A stretch of 64,000 nt of DNA, taken from Echria macrotheca (taxonomy: Eukaryota; Ascomycota; Sordariomycetes; Sordariales; Schizotheciaceae). The position numbers were made by a program, and so were the translations under genes. This document shows, one piece after another, positions 1 through 10,078 of the stretch. The notes beneath the pieces were generated by a model that was not told the DNA's origin, did no database searches, and was given only the letters and a program-made list of their open reading frames with translations. Within the stretch, counting starts at the first letter, position 1. Each line of letters starts with the position of its first letter. The stretch is taken from positions 620,001 through 684,000 of the forward strand of contig MU839839.1 in NCBI GenBank assembly GCA_030411725.1, written 5' to 3'.

Positions 1-1269
1 AAGGGCGAGGAGCACGAACAAGAAGACAATGAAGACGAAGAGAGTGGGGAGAGCGAGGCGGAAGAGAGCGAGGGGTCCGAGGATGAGCACGATCAGGGTG
101 CCAAACCCGTTGCCAAAGTCGATATTCTCGTGACAACACCAAAGATTCTACTCAACTTCCTGTCGGGCGAAAAGGCTCCTGGAAAAAAGGTCACGGTCAG
201 GAAAGCAATGCCCTCGGTCAGATCGCTCATCCTAGACGAGGCTGATGTTCTGCTCGACCCGCTGTTCAGGAAACAAACAATGGCTATCTGGCGAGCGTGC
301 ACCAACCCCGACCTCAACTTGACGTGCTGGTCTGCCACCATGGCCTCCAACATTGAGTCCCTCGTCGCCAAGGAGCTGGAGAAACGCTCCAAGCGCGTCG
401 GGGTCACCCGTCCCCTGATCCGTCTGGTCGTCGGCCTCAAGGACACGGCCGTCCCGAACATCACACACAAGCTGACCTACACGGCCACGGAGCAGGGTAA
501 ACTCCTCGCGCTCCGACAACTACTCCATCCCGTATCGAGCGCCGACTCGGGTCCGCCGCTGCGTCCGCCCTTCCTCGTCTTCACACAGACCATCGAACGC
601 GCACAGGCGCTCCACGACGAGCTCCAGTACGACATACCCCTCGAAGCGGGCGGTTCGGCGCGCGTGGCAGTTCTACACTCGTCACTAGGCGACTCGGCGC
701 GGTCCAAGATCATGGCGCGCTTCCGCGCAGGCGAGGTGTGGGTGCTGATCACGACGGACGTGCTCGCGCGCGGCGTCGACTTCGCCGGCGTCAACGGCGT
801 GGTGAACTACGACGTGCCCGGCTCGGCAGCGGCCTACGTGCACCGCGCCGGCCGGACAGGACGCGCCGGCCGCGAGGGCGGCGTCGCCGTCACGTTCTAC
901 ACGAAAGACGACATCCCGTTCGTCAAGAGCGTGGCGAATGTGATCGCCGCGAGCGAGAAGCAGGCTTCCAAGACGGGGACCGAGGGCGCGACGGTGCAGA
1001 AGTGGCTGCTGGATGCGCTGCCCAAGGTGGCGAAGGAGGATAAGCGCAAGTTGAAGGTCAGGGGGGTCGAGTCGAGGAGGCAGGGCGGCAAGGCGTCGAT
1101 TACGACGAAGAGTACGTGGGAGAGGCGGAGGGAGAATAATCGGCTTGGTGCTATTGAGGCTAGTAAGCGGAGGAAGAGGATGGCTGCTCAGTCTGCTGTT
1201 GGCGATGCGGAAAGGGATGGGGATGGGGAGGGGGGTGAGGCGGAGGAGTGGAGTGGGTTGGAGGACTGA
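1..1269 (+). CDS. ROK1: DEAD-box ATP-dependent RNA helicase, Rok1 type (5' partial)
   Basis: Rok1/DDX52 helicases act in the nucleolus on the SSU processome during 18S rRNA maturation. The reading frame is open from base 1, so the start, Q motif and Walker A lie outside the window. The first ~33 codons are a very acidic insert. After it come the motif Ib region (DILVTTPK), motif II DEAD at about position 236, SATM (motif III), LVFTQTIERA (IV), TDVLARGVDF (V) and HRAGRTGRAG (VI). The tail is basic and carries ASKRRKR near the end, as in Rok1. The spacing EQGKLLALRQLL after motif III and a KWL..LPKVAKEDKRKLK segment after motif VI also match Rok1 better than other DEAD-box proteins. It ends in TGA at 1267-1269 and converges on the SPRY gene. 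The visible part is one exon. Family assignment is sure; the Rok1 subfamily is likely. Confidence 0.9.
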   Translation, partial: KGEEHEQEDNEDEESGESEAEESEGSEDEHDQGAKPVAKVDILVTTPKILLNFLSGEKAPGKKVTVRKAMPSVRSLILDEADVLLDPLFRKQTMAIWRACTNPDLNLTCWSATMASNIESLVAKELEKRSKRVGVTRPLIRLVVGLKDTAVPNITHKLTYTATEQGKLLALRQLLHPVSSADSGPPLRPPFLVFTQTIERAQALHDELQYDIPLEAGGSARVAVLHSSLGDSARSKIMARFRAGEVWVLITTDVLARGVDFAGVNGVVNYDVPGSAAAYVHRAGRTGRAGREGGVAVTFYTKDDIPFVKSVANVIAASEKQASKTGTEGATVQKWLLDALPKVAKEDKRKLKVRGVESRRQGGKASITTKSTWERRRENNRLGAIEASKRRKRMAAQSAVGDAERDGDGEGGEAEEWSGLED

Positions 1270-2205
1270 TACCCTGTCTGTTAGACTGTAGATTGACAAT
1301 GAAGTGTTGTATCATGTGTGTTCTTGGCGGTTCTGTGATGTGATTTAATGGGTCAAGGTTGAGAGGTGTATATGTATTGTACCGCCGTCCAAACCCTGAT
1401 AGACTACCAACCAGATGCCGTGCTGGCAACGGGGGAGGGATACGTCGAGTCGATTATGCAAAAAGAAGGTCGCTGGCGGACTGAAAAATCTAGATATAGA
1501 GAGCAAGGATATGTAATGTGTGTGGGGTGGTAGATATACTCCTCTTAGACAACCCAAGTAGATATAAAGTCTATTGCTCAGTCCACAAGGTGGCATATAT
1601 GTCTGTTGCGAGACGCAAACTACAAGTTCCAACCAAAGCCGGGCTGTGGAGGTGTCTGGACTGATTGAAAAATACATTTACTGGTGGTGAGATACGTATA
1701 TGTATGAGTTGGGTGAGGTATCTTGTTGACCACTTCACGTCTGTGACATACCACTGCTGATTCGATTGGATACCTATGTTTGGGGTTGTGGCTGACCTTC
1801 GAGTAGTAACCGTGGTTATGCATTGTATTGTGAAGGCGAAGGTGGGTAGGTAGTGTATCATTCGCCTTGCCTTGGGCGTTGACAACACCATGGAAGGACG
1901 GAACAAGCAGACGGCACTGACTTGAGTTCTTGTTATTGGTCAAATCGGACTTCATTAACCTTCCAAGCCAGTGTAATATAAGACCAGGAAAGCTCCCACC
2001 GTTGACTCATGATAACCTGCTGAACCCAAGGCGTGTGTATTGATCCTACTGTTACATGCCGTCCAGGTGATGTACACCTTCCCGACTACACAAATGTCCA
2101 TATCCATCATCCCCTTGACCTGGCCCACCGCCGTATGGACATCGACCCAAACCGACCCTATCCCGAGTCCGTCAACCGTCCATTACACAACGCGGCCCAT
2201 CCACC
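1270..2205. other. Convergent 3' intergenic region, no gene seen
   Basis: This lies between the stop of the ROK1-like gene and the stop of the SPRY gene, which point towards each other. It is AT-richer than the flanking genes and probably holds both 3' UTRs. The short open frames here (up to 111 codons) show no domain or codon bias. Confidence 0.6.
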
Positions 2206-3570
2206 TCAAACAGTAACACCCCCAACCCACCTCTTCGGATCCAGCACAATCTCAACCTCAACATCCCTAAACATCCCCACGGCCAGAGTCAAATCATGAA
2301 ACCCCTCGAGCCCCGTAACCTCGCGATCCTCCACCGCATCCGCCTCCTCATGCAGATCCCACCCCTCCCTCGTCCTCCCGCCATCCCTCACGAGGAAAAC
2401 CTCCACACCAACCCGATTCCCCGTCGGCACAGGCTTAAACGTCATCCCAACCCCCACCGTCTCGCCCTCCCGGAACGGTTTCGTGAACGCCTTCCCGCCC
2501 CACGTATCATTGATATACTTATGCCCATCATCCGAATGCACCGCGAGACTCCCGCGGTGCCACCCCGGCATCCTGAACGTGGGATACGGCATCGCCGTGA
2601 ACCCAAGCGCGACGCTCGCCTCCCTCGCCCGTCCCATCCTCAAAATCTTCACTTCATAATACACCGTAGTAGCATGTCCCGTCGCGAGGGGGTTATGCTC
2701 CCGCACCAGATACAGCGGCGGATACCCCACGATACAGGCATCGCCGCTCTCGGGCGCCGTGCTGACGTGCCACACCCCCGGGGCCGACTTGGTCAGGTTC
2801 CCGCGGAAGGTGTAGGACGAGTTCTGACCGGCCCCCGGGGGGATGAGGTGGGGGTCGTGCGACCTCAGCAGGGCGAGGGACGGCGCGTCGAGGGATTGCG
2901 GCTGCAGAAGGGGGTACTGCGCGCACCAGGCCTCGCCCGCGTTGGACTCGGCTTCTGTGGCGTTGGAGGTGGGCGATCTGTAGAAGCCCGAGAAGAGGGC
3001 CGGCGGGGGCGGGAAGAGCGAGGTGTCGGGGACCGCGGCCTGCCAGTCGTGCTGTTTGGCGTTTTCCTTGGACGACGGGGGCGGACCCGGCGGCGGGGCG
3101 AAGTCATCTGCTGGCCGAGACTGGGGAGGGGGAGGGCCCGGCGGGGGGGCGTAGTCGTCGACCGGCCGGGACTGAGGCGGCGGAGGGCCGGGAGGGGGCG
3201 CGTAGTCGTCACCTCCGTAGCCGGGAGGTCGAGTATGAGCCGGCGGCGGACCGGGCGGCGGCGCAAAGTCGTCCCCCCCGGACAATTCGGCGGGCGGGTT
3301 GCCCATGTTCACTCCCGTCGTCGGCGAGTGCAGCTCAGCCGGTGGTGGTCCAGCACTCGAGGTCCCGTTGGCGTAGGACGGTTGCTGCTGCTTCTGAGGC
3401 TGCTGCTGAATATACGCGGGCGGCACGCTCGACTTCTTGGGCGGATCGTTTGTCGACGATGTGGGAGCAGCAGCAGCGTACGTGGGCTGGGCGGGGAAAT
3501 AGCCCGCCGGACGGGCTGCCGCGTCCACGTCGTCGTCCTGGATGTGCTTACTCTTGCTGCCGAAACACAT
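2206..3570 (-). CDS. SPRY-domain protein with proline-rich repeat arm
   Basis: The protein has 454 residues and a single exon. I start it at the ATG at 3568-3570 (MCFGSKSKH), because an MCFGS-type opening is common in this fungal family and the upstream in-frame extension is only a CT-tract translation. The N-terminal half is disordered and holds four copies of D-D-[FY]-A-P-P-P-G-P-P-P followed by short linkers. The C-terminal half is a SPRY/B30.2-like domain: a YTFRGNLTKSAPGVW segment, then YYEVKIL, ALGFTAMPYP, PGWHRGSLAVHSDDGHKY, VGVGMTF and VEVFLVRDG. The closest functional parallel I know is yeast Ssh4/Ear1, SPRY adaptors that recruit Rsp5 to endosomal cargo. That is only a domain-level parallel, since no transmembrane helix or PPxY motif is obvious here. 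The poly-proline arm would suit SH3 or profilin binding. Function is unknown beyond the domain. Confidence 0.85.
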   Translation of the reverse strand: MCFGSKSKHIQDDDVDAAARPAGYFPAQPTYAAAAPTSSTNDPPKKSSVPPAYIQQQPQKQQQPSYANGTSSAGPPPAELHSPTTGVNMGNPPAELSGGDDFAPPPGPPPAHTRPPGYGGDDYAPPPGPPPPQSRPVDDYAPPPGPPPPQSRPADDFAPPPGPPPSSKENAKQHDWQAAVPDTSLFPPPPALFSGFYRSPTSNATEAESNAGEAWCAQYPLLQPQSLDAPSLALLRSHDPHLIPPGAGQNSSYTFRGNLTKSAPGVWHVSTAPESGDACIVGYPPLYLVREHNPLATGHATTVYYEVKILRMGRAREASVALGFTAMPYPTFRMPGWHRGSLAVHSDDGHKYINDTWGGKAFTKPFREGETVGVGMTFKPVPTGNRVGVEVFLVRDGGRTREGWDLHEEADAVEDREVTGLEGFHDLTLAVGMFRDVEVEIVLDPKRWVGGVTV

Positions 3571-4443
3571 TTTGTCTCTCTCTCTCTCTCTCTCCCTCAA
3601 TTGGTTTCTGGCAAATTGGTTGATTGGAAAGTGAGAGGACGAGGAAAAGAAGGTGTCGCTCAATTGATGTTTAAATGAGCAGCCGGATTGGGCCAAGACA
3701 CTTAAACTTAGTTGCTCACTGCTGCTATCCTTGGCTCGAGCTTGTGAGCTGTGAGCTGAGAGTGACTTTGCAGGCCCGCAGCGGTTAGTGAGTTTGCGTT
3801 ACGTGCGATCTTTTATGCAGACCAGCAACGCGTCCCAAGATTTCATCCGGCACCGTCTCTGCTCTCAATCTCAAATCTTAGCCTCCGGGGAACTGGAATT
3901 AAGCGCGTATCTGAACGGCCGTTTACGAAACACACGGGCACATGACACTGATTGAAATCGGCTCAATCCAGACTGTTGGGACGGAGCGAATCCACCATGG
4001 CTGTGCAGACCTGCTCCGCGGATCGTTAATCGGCGGCCTCACGACTGCGCCTGTCCATGACGTCTCCACGGATGAACAACCAACACCCGCGCAACTAGTC
4101 ACGCTAGTTTACCCGTAATGCCCGTTTACACATGCTCGCCCGAGGGATCACCCGCTGTACTCGCCACAGCGGCACAGGCCCAGCCACACTTCACTTCACA
4201 CAATTTCCTGTAGCGACTATCCCATTGCGGCAGACTGTTTATTTCGTAGACTACCCCTCGAATCCTCCTGACGCTCATGTTAGTCGAGCGTCTCCAATCT
4301 GCACCAAGCACACCCAGTCTCAAAAACACCCAATCCTTGCTAGGCATATGAACCACTCCGCATTGCCAAACATCCCAATCCCCAGACTCCCCGGACCATT
4401 GCCAATATCCCAGCACTCAACCACCATATCTTCTTCAACACGG
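3571..4443. other. Intergenic: SPRY gene promoter/5' UTR and exchanger 3' UTR
   Basis: No gene is seen. It begins with a (TC)10 tract directly upstream of the SPRY start codon and ends at the stop of the VCX1-like gene. Both neighbours run on the minus strand, so this holds one promoter and one 3' UTR. Confidence 0.5.
3575..3594. repeat. (TC)10 microsatellite in the SPRY gene 5' leader
   Basis: A perfect 20-nt TC run (GA on the coding strand) ends four bases upstream of the chosen start codon. If read through in frame it would encode RERERER, which argues that it is untranslated leader. CT/GA tracts are common near fungal transcription starts. Confidence 0.85.
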
Positions 4444-7138
4444 CTAAGCCCCCATCGCGCTCGTCTGGCCATCGCCAGGGTAAAAGAAGGCAACCAGGCC
4501 AATGATAACATAGGTAGCCACCAGTAGCGCACCCTCCAGATAATTGCTGCGTCCGTCCAGCACCAAAAAGTTGGTGATAAACGTCGACACAAACAGACAG
4601 ACCGTCTCGAACAGCGTAAAGTAGAGCGTCATCTGCCGGTCCATCGCCCACCCGATAATCACAATCAGCGGCGTAATAAACAGCGCAATCTGAATCGAAC
4701 TGCCCACGGCCACACCAATCGCCAGGTCCATCTTGTTCTTCATGGCAACCGTGATGGCCGTGACGTGCTCGGCCGCGTTGCCTACAATCGGCAGAATGAT
4801 CAAACCGATAAAGATTTCGCCGATGCTGCTGGTCTCGACCAGACCGTTAATCGAGTCGACCATGAATTCAGCGCACGCAGCGACCAAAGCCGTAGAGATG
4901 AGCAGGAGCATAACGGCGCTGGTCCGCGACATATCGGCCTGCGCCTCCTCGGCCGTCTGAACCATGGCCCCATTAGGCGCGGCAGCGAGCGGAATCTGCG
5001 ATGGCATCATGGCGCCCGAAGACCGAGGATACGAGTTCAGACGGTCCGGAAGCGAGTTCGTCCGACGGATCCCATACCGAACCCGCGGGACCGGGCCAGT
5101 GGGCACAGGCGGCATAGGAGCGTTGGGCGGCTGCACAAATACGGCGGGCGCCAGACTCTTCACCCCACGCAGACCAAAGAACGGCGATCCCGAGGCGACA
5201 GGCGTCCCTTCGACCCTGGCCTGCTCACGAGCAGCCGGGCTGATGGCAAAGTCGACACGTCTCGGTTCGCCAGCTCCAACCGAGGGCTTATTCTGCAGTT
5301 CGACACCCTCGTCGATCGTCTGGGTCCCAATCAGTTCCTCGGATCCGCCGTGGCGCTTGTGCTTGTGCTTGCGGTGCTTCCGGAAGGCATGTCGATGGCT
5401 ACGTTTTCCGTGACGGCGAGATTTTTCGTCCTCGACAGCCTCCTCGTTGCCGTTAGACACGCCGGCGAGACCCGGACTTGGGAGGGGTTGGGTTGGCTTA
5501 GAGGACGACTCTTCCGAGTGCATGTCGTCATGCACGGGACTTGCGTCGGTGGTACCGAAAGAAGGCGTCCGCGTGGGTCCATGGCTGACGTTCTCGTTGG
5601 TGTCAATCGAAATCATGCTCGACTTTCGGCGCCGGTTACCACGCATCACGCGTTTCATCCGCTTAGACACCGTTTCGCGCGAGTGGTCCGAGTCGGACGA
5701 GTCAGAGTCGCTCGACGAGCTGCTGTCAGAGCTCGAAGAGTCCAGCCATCCGGCCACCGGTCCAGGGGTCGATTCCTCGTCAATAATATGCTGGGGTGTC
5801 GACTCGTACATGTATGCATGGGATTTCAACTGGAACATTAGGTAGATGATGTAGACCAGCAGAAGAATCTAGCCGTGTTAATATCAACGACACTTTGGCG
5901 TGGGGAGTACTTACGACACTGGTGCCACGACTGATCTTGAGAGACTGCTCATCAGCCAGCCGATCATCGCTGAACGAAGCGTGGAAGGCCGTCTGTTACA
6001 ATTAGCTACCGCTGTCATATGCTTCTCGAAGCACTTACCGGCAACACAAGGCTAATAACGCTCAAGCTGAGAAGACAGGCGCTCATCTGCGTCACGGTGC
6101 TGTTGTAAATCTGTCGCTGTTAGCTTAGTCTCAAGAAGTAGAACGTTCGGCTCACCTGCTCTCGGAAGCGAAGACCACCGAGGAGGAACGACATGCCCAA
6201 AATAAGCAGCAGGTTGGCCAAGATCGAGCCCAGCAGCGAGGCTTGGACGATGCGGATTTCATTCTGCCCACGTTAGCGATAGTTCTAGCTTTTCGGCGCT
6301 CAACATACCTTGACAAGTGCGATGCTGTGGACATTAGAAGAGGGGAACGAGTGAGCACATGTACATGACACAAAACACATAAACAGGCAACGGATCAAGA
6401 GATATGGGACGCGATTGGTTTGATAAGGCCTTTACCGGCTTCTCGCTCGTTCTTGTCTTGATCACTTTACCAAGGTAGACATACATGCTGGGCCCAGTTA
6501 GCTTTGTTTCTGACGAGTATCTGACGGAAAACATACAAGATAATCAACTCCACGGCGTTGCCAAACGTGATGTTCAGCAGGGCACCGAGCGAGTCTCCAA
6601 GGCGGTGGGCCACCACCTCGGTGGCGAAGCTCAACAAGCCGGCGAGCGGGATGATGGCGATGGCGTTCATAGCAAAGATGACGCCGGGTGACATGCCCGG
6701 CACCACGCCAACGGCGATGCCGACGGGCACAAACACCAGCAGGGCGTTGAGCTTGCTATGCAGCATGATGGTCTTGGCCGTGCCGAAAAAGCGGCGGGCG
6801 ACATTCTTCTTCTTAACCTCGGTCGCGTCCGTGTCTTCTATGACAGTCCCCGCCCCAGCATCCTGCGAAGATGCGCCGGGCGGCGGCACGACACTGCCAT
6901 GGCCAGTGTCGCCGGCGCCGGCAGCCTTGGTATCCTTGGGGGCGGCCGAGGTGTTGTGGTTGTCGTCGCTGTGCGTCGCGTCTCCATTTCGGGCGGCGTG
7001 GGGGTTTGGGTTGGGGTTGGTTATGGGGAGCAGCGAGTTGGGGTCGGATCGCGTCGAGGAGCGATGAGTGCCGCCATGCGTTCTGGCCCACGAACGGATG
7101 CGATCAGTGTACTTTGGCGCACTAGAGGTTTCCGTCAT
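4444..7138 (-). CDS. VCX1: Vacuolar Ca2+/H+ exchanger, CaCA/CAX family (VCX1-like)
   Basis: VCX1-type antiporters load Ca2+ into the vacuole against the proton gradient. The exons, in coding order, are 7138-6537, a candidate 3-nt exon 6487-6485, 6324-6309 (16 nt), 6263-6156, 6110-6039, 5992-5915 and 5868-4444. This gives about 767 residues (766 without the 3-nt exon). All introns are GT-AG; four are 45-46 nt. The two CAX alpha-repeat signatures are present: GNAVELII in the first half and GNAAEHVTAI in the second, each within predicted helices. Between the halves sits a cytosolic-type insert of about 270 residues, with acidic Ser-rich runs and a His/Lys/Arg-rich patch near 5340-5420. It makes the protein far longer than yeast Vcx1 (about 410 residues). 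The N-terminal ~110 residues are hydrophilic. Start choice is the first ATG before a continuous frame. Family assignment is very secure; the vacuolar location is inferred. Confidence 0.93.
6485..6487 (-). other. Candidate 3-nt microexon (CAT) of the exchanger gene
   Basis: On the minus strand the three bases CAT are preceded by a GCTAAC branch-like site plus CCCAG and followed at once by GTATGT. Including them changes F-I-A-L-V-K into F-I-I-A-L-V-K. The ELI-to-VQ interval then becomes 18 residues, the length I know in other CAX proteins. It splits an otherwise atypical 212-nt intron into 49 and 160 nt. No RNA evidence is available. Confidence 0.5.
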
Positions 7139-8299
7139 CGAAAGGGTTGCGGATTGGCAGTAGTCGGCTCTAGGACGGATGTGTCGGAGTGGTGAATAGA
7201 TAGGAAACTTGGAACCAATTTCTGTGGATGGTCGAGCGGCGCAAGCTTAGTTAAATGGGAAGCACCAGCGGGTGACGGCCGCCAAGAGCGCCAAGACCTC
7301 TCCATCCCAAATGTGGGTAGCGCTGGAAGAGCCAACCCAGAACAAGCTCAACACTCTCAACACCTGTTTTCTGCTGCAGAGAACCGGGAAAATTGTATCA
7401 ACACGCAGCCGCGCCTTCGAGAGGTCTGACCGTGTTTATGTCGATGCTCAACTGAAGTCAAGCCAGGAACGTGACCTGCAACAAGTGCAGGCCCAATTGG
7501 AATAACTCCTGCAACGGCAGCACAACCTAACCTGCTTCAGAGAGACACTGCTTCAGACCAGACCATGCAGCTGCTGCGAAGCAACAAGATGTACCTGTAG
7601 CGTATCCGGACGGATGTATGGACGACGTGCAATCAAAAATGTCAACAACTTTGAGTCCCACTACGTCATGCCAAAACAGTGCCGAAATCCGATTTCTCAG
7701 GAATTCGTGTGTCCGCTACAGAATAATCCGTCCAAAATCCTGGCGACGGATCCAATCCCTGCCCGCCAAGTCTCAACAAGCAACTTTGCCGCGGCGCTGC
7801 CGTCGTTGTCCGCCTTGGCTGCTTCTCATCGCCGTGGCGAGCCTACTGTGTACGCGCACACACGCAGACGTCTTTGTTGGAATTGATCCGGTCATCATCC
7901 GTACTGTTCCCAATGCAGCGACAGCGTCGACTTTTGATAAGAGCTCTGGCTGTGATTCAACAACATTACGGGTAGTGTCCTGAGCACTGCCCTCTGGTTT
8001 GACGTCAGTTGTCAGTTGAGAGTCCGTGATCACCGTGATATGAACCCAGACCGGCAACACGTACACGTGTATGCATCAACCATAAGCCGGACTCCGGTCT
8101 CCGTATGCACAAACATGACAAAACCCCATCCAATACGCATGTATCCACCGCCCCAGATCTACAATACATACGATCCGTACTTGCTTCCCCGCAAACCCCC
8201 CAAATAGACCCCCCCATATACACACACAGGTGACAGATATCCCCACAGAAGACAACAAGCCATTATGCAAAACAACACCAACCAAAAAAAAAAAAAACA
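7139..8299. other. Intergenic, promoter side of the exchanger gene
   Basis: No gene is seen. Both flanking genes are on the minus strand, so this stretch should hold the exchanger promoter and the 3' UTR of the small membrane protein gene. The two or three open frames here lack recognisable sequence. Confidence 0.5.
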
Positions 8300-8854
8300 T
8301 CAAAGAGGCTGCAAAGCCTTGACAGCCGCAACAACAAAACAAACCCAAGCGCCCAAATCCACCGTCAAGCTCCTCACCGCATTGACCCTCAACCACCTCC
8401 TCACGCCCTCCACCATAACCACAACCTTCCCATCCCCATTTTTATTCCCCTTACCAACAACCTCTCCAGCCCTCCGTCCCATCACCCTCCCCATCCCCAA
8501 ACTCCCAACAGCAAGCACCAACCCAGCCCCATACCACCACTTCTGTCCCCTATCATCACCAGCAAACCAAACATTCCCGGCCGCGCCCAGGATCGAAGCC
8601 CCCAAAAGTCCAGTGACCTTGGTCCTCGCCAGCCCAAAGAAGACGTCCAACCACGCCCGTACGGCCTCGGGATCGCGGAAGCGCTCCTCCTCCGACTCTG
8701 AGGAAGAGGAAGAAGAACGACACAAAAACTCGTCCCGCAACAGGATGGAGACGATCCACTGCTGGTTTCCCGAAAAGGTGACGGACGCGGCGGCGGTTAT
8801 GGCGGGCGCGAGGCGGAGGAGGGTGAGCGGGTCTAGGAATCTGCCTGATGCCAT
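8300..8854 (-). CDS. Small membrane protein, DUF1772/anthrone-oxygenase-like
   Basis: The protein has 184 residues in a single exon, starting MASGRFLDPL. Four hydrophobic segments are visible: residues ~13-28, ~78-98 (after ARTKVTG), ~105-122 (WWYGAGLVLAVGSLG) and ~160-180. A WLRVN.VRSL motif sits just before the last helix. This four-helix layout with a W..LN..R motif before the final helix matches DUF1772, the superfamily that also holds the anthrone oxygenases of aromatic polyketide pathways. No polyketide synthase or other secondary-metabolite gene lies nearby, so a catalytic role is not supported. An acidic, Ser-rich loop (residues ~46-62) separates helices 1 and 2. The overlapping plus-strand frame lacks a membrane pattern and I treat it as a shadow. 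Family assignment is tentative. Confidence 0.65.
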   Translation of the reverse strand: MASGRFLDPLTLLRLAPAITAAASVTFSGNQQWIVSILLRDEFLCRSSSSSSESEEERFRDPEAVRAWLDVFFGLARTKVTGLLGASILGAAGNVWFAGDDRGQKWWYGAGLVLAVGSLGMGRVMGRRAGEVVGKGNKNGDGKVVVMVEGVRRWLRVNAVRSLTVDLGAWVCFVVAAVKALQPL

Positions 8855-10078
8855 TTTTTTCGTCTGTGTATGTGTGTGATCAAAACAAAACTCAAAGGGT
8901 TGAGAAGTGTTTTTTGTGGATTAGAGGGTGCAGTGGTTTTTTGGTAAGTTGGGCTGGGTGAAAGGGTGAGGGTTTCACAAAGTGTGTCCTGTCCTGGAGA
9001 TAAGGTGTTTTGTTGGTTGCGGGAAGTTTTAGAAGGGAGTCATCGTCCCCTCGCATCTCCGAGCCGCATCCTGAATCCTGACATTAGGCACTGACTAAAC
9101 ATATCCGAGAAAGCGACGTTGGTCTTTCTTCCAACACCGGGACTGCTTTTTTTCTTTGGATGCCTATGTACACAGTAGACTCGTAACCACCATTAATTAC
9201 AAATCCCATAACCGGAACCAAGACACTACTACCTTACCTACCGGAACACGATCATCTTTTCTGTGTGTAACAGTCCAAGATACTCTCCCCGAAAAAAACC
9301 CTGAAGTCATATTTGTTTACATAAAACCACCAAATGGTTTAAAAAATAATAAAAAAACTACTCTGACAATCTAACCCTCAGTCATCTAGAATACTCCCTG
9401 TTCTCACTCATTCTCTCTGTCTCTCAAAAAAAGCGAACCCGAACTCCCCATCTCTAACAAGAACTGGAGAGAACAAAAACAACTTGATAAGCTAGAGAGG
9501 AAGCTTTGGAAAAATCCCTACAGCAAAAATATGCCTCACAAAATTTCCCCTCCTTGGGTCCTCCCAATAAACACCAAACCCACCCCGTTGCTTTAGCACA
9601 TTTACCCCGAAATAACTTTCAACGTCCAGCCCAATATGTGTGTGTGAGAGTGAGAGAGAAGCACGCATTAAAACCATGATGAGAAAAACTAGAGACAGTC
9701 CTCCACCCATTAAAACAGACTCGGGTCCCCGCAGCAGCAGCAGCAGCAAACCAAAAAGGTGCCAGCAGCCTTCCAGACTTCTCTATACCCCTATCTCCCC
9801 TTGCTCTCTTTTGTCTTTCTAACCACCCCATATGGCCAGTTTCGGGATGCGCAGTACGCTCACTCGATACGAGCCCGAGTCAGTTTGTGCTAGCTGGTTC
9901 CGTCGTTATTACAAGAGATATATGGTGTCGAATCGACCCAACCGGGCCGAACCATCCATTCTCGAACCATCCTCCCTTTGCTACCCCTGCAGCCAAAATG
10001 CCGAATGCCTTCCATGCAGTGTCGAGCGGAGAGATTATACGCCGTGCTTTATGTTATTCTTGTCGCCCTTGGTCCACC
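8855..10078. other. Intergenic, no gene seen
   Basis: It lies between two minus-strand genes and should contain the promoter of the small membrane protein gene and the 3' UTR of the kinase gene. It is AT-rich between about 9100 and 9500, with A-runs, and has a short AGC repeat near 9733-9750. No coding frame is convincing. Confidence 0.5.

Noticed and set aside
2296..3678. 460-codon open frame on the plus strand
   Set aside because: It is antisense to the SPRY gene; Arg/Gly-rich without a domain, while the minus strand has a clear SPRY domain.
4765..5841. 358-codon plus-strand frame opposite the exchanger
   Set aside because: It is Arg/His-rich and antisense to the exchanger loop and transmembrane exon.
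6488..6536. A 17-nt rather than 3-nt exon after the 49-nt intron of the exchanger
   Set aside because: Ending at the later GTAAAG donor shifts the frame of the next exons, so NEIRIVQAS would be lost.
8265..8879. 204-codon plus-strand frame over the small membrane protein
   Set aside because: Thr/Pro/Lys-rich with no pattern; the minus-strand frame has four membrane helices and a family-like motif.
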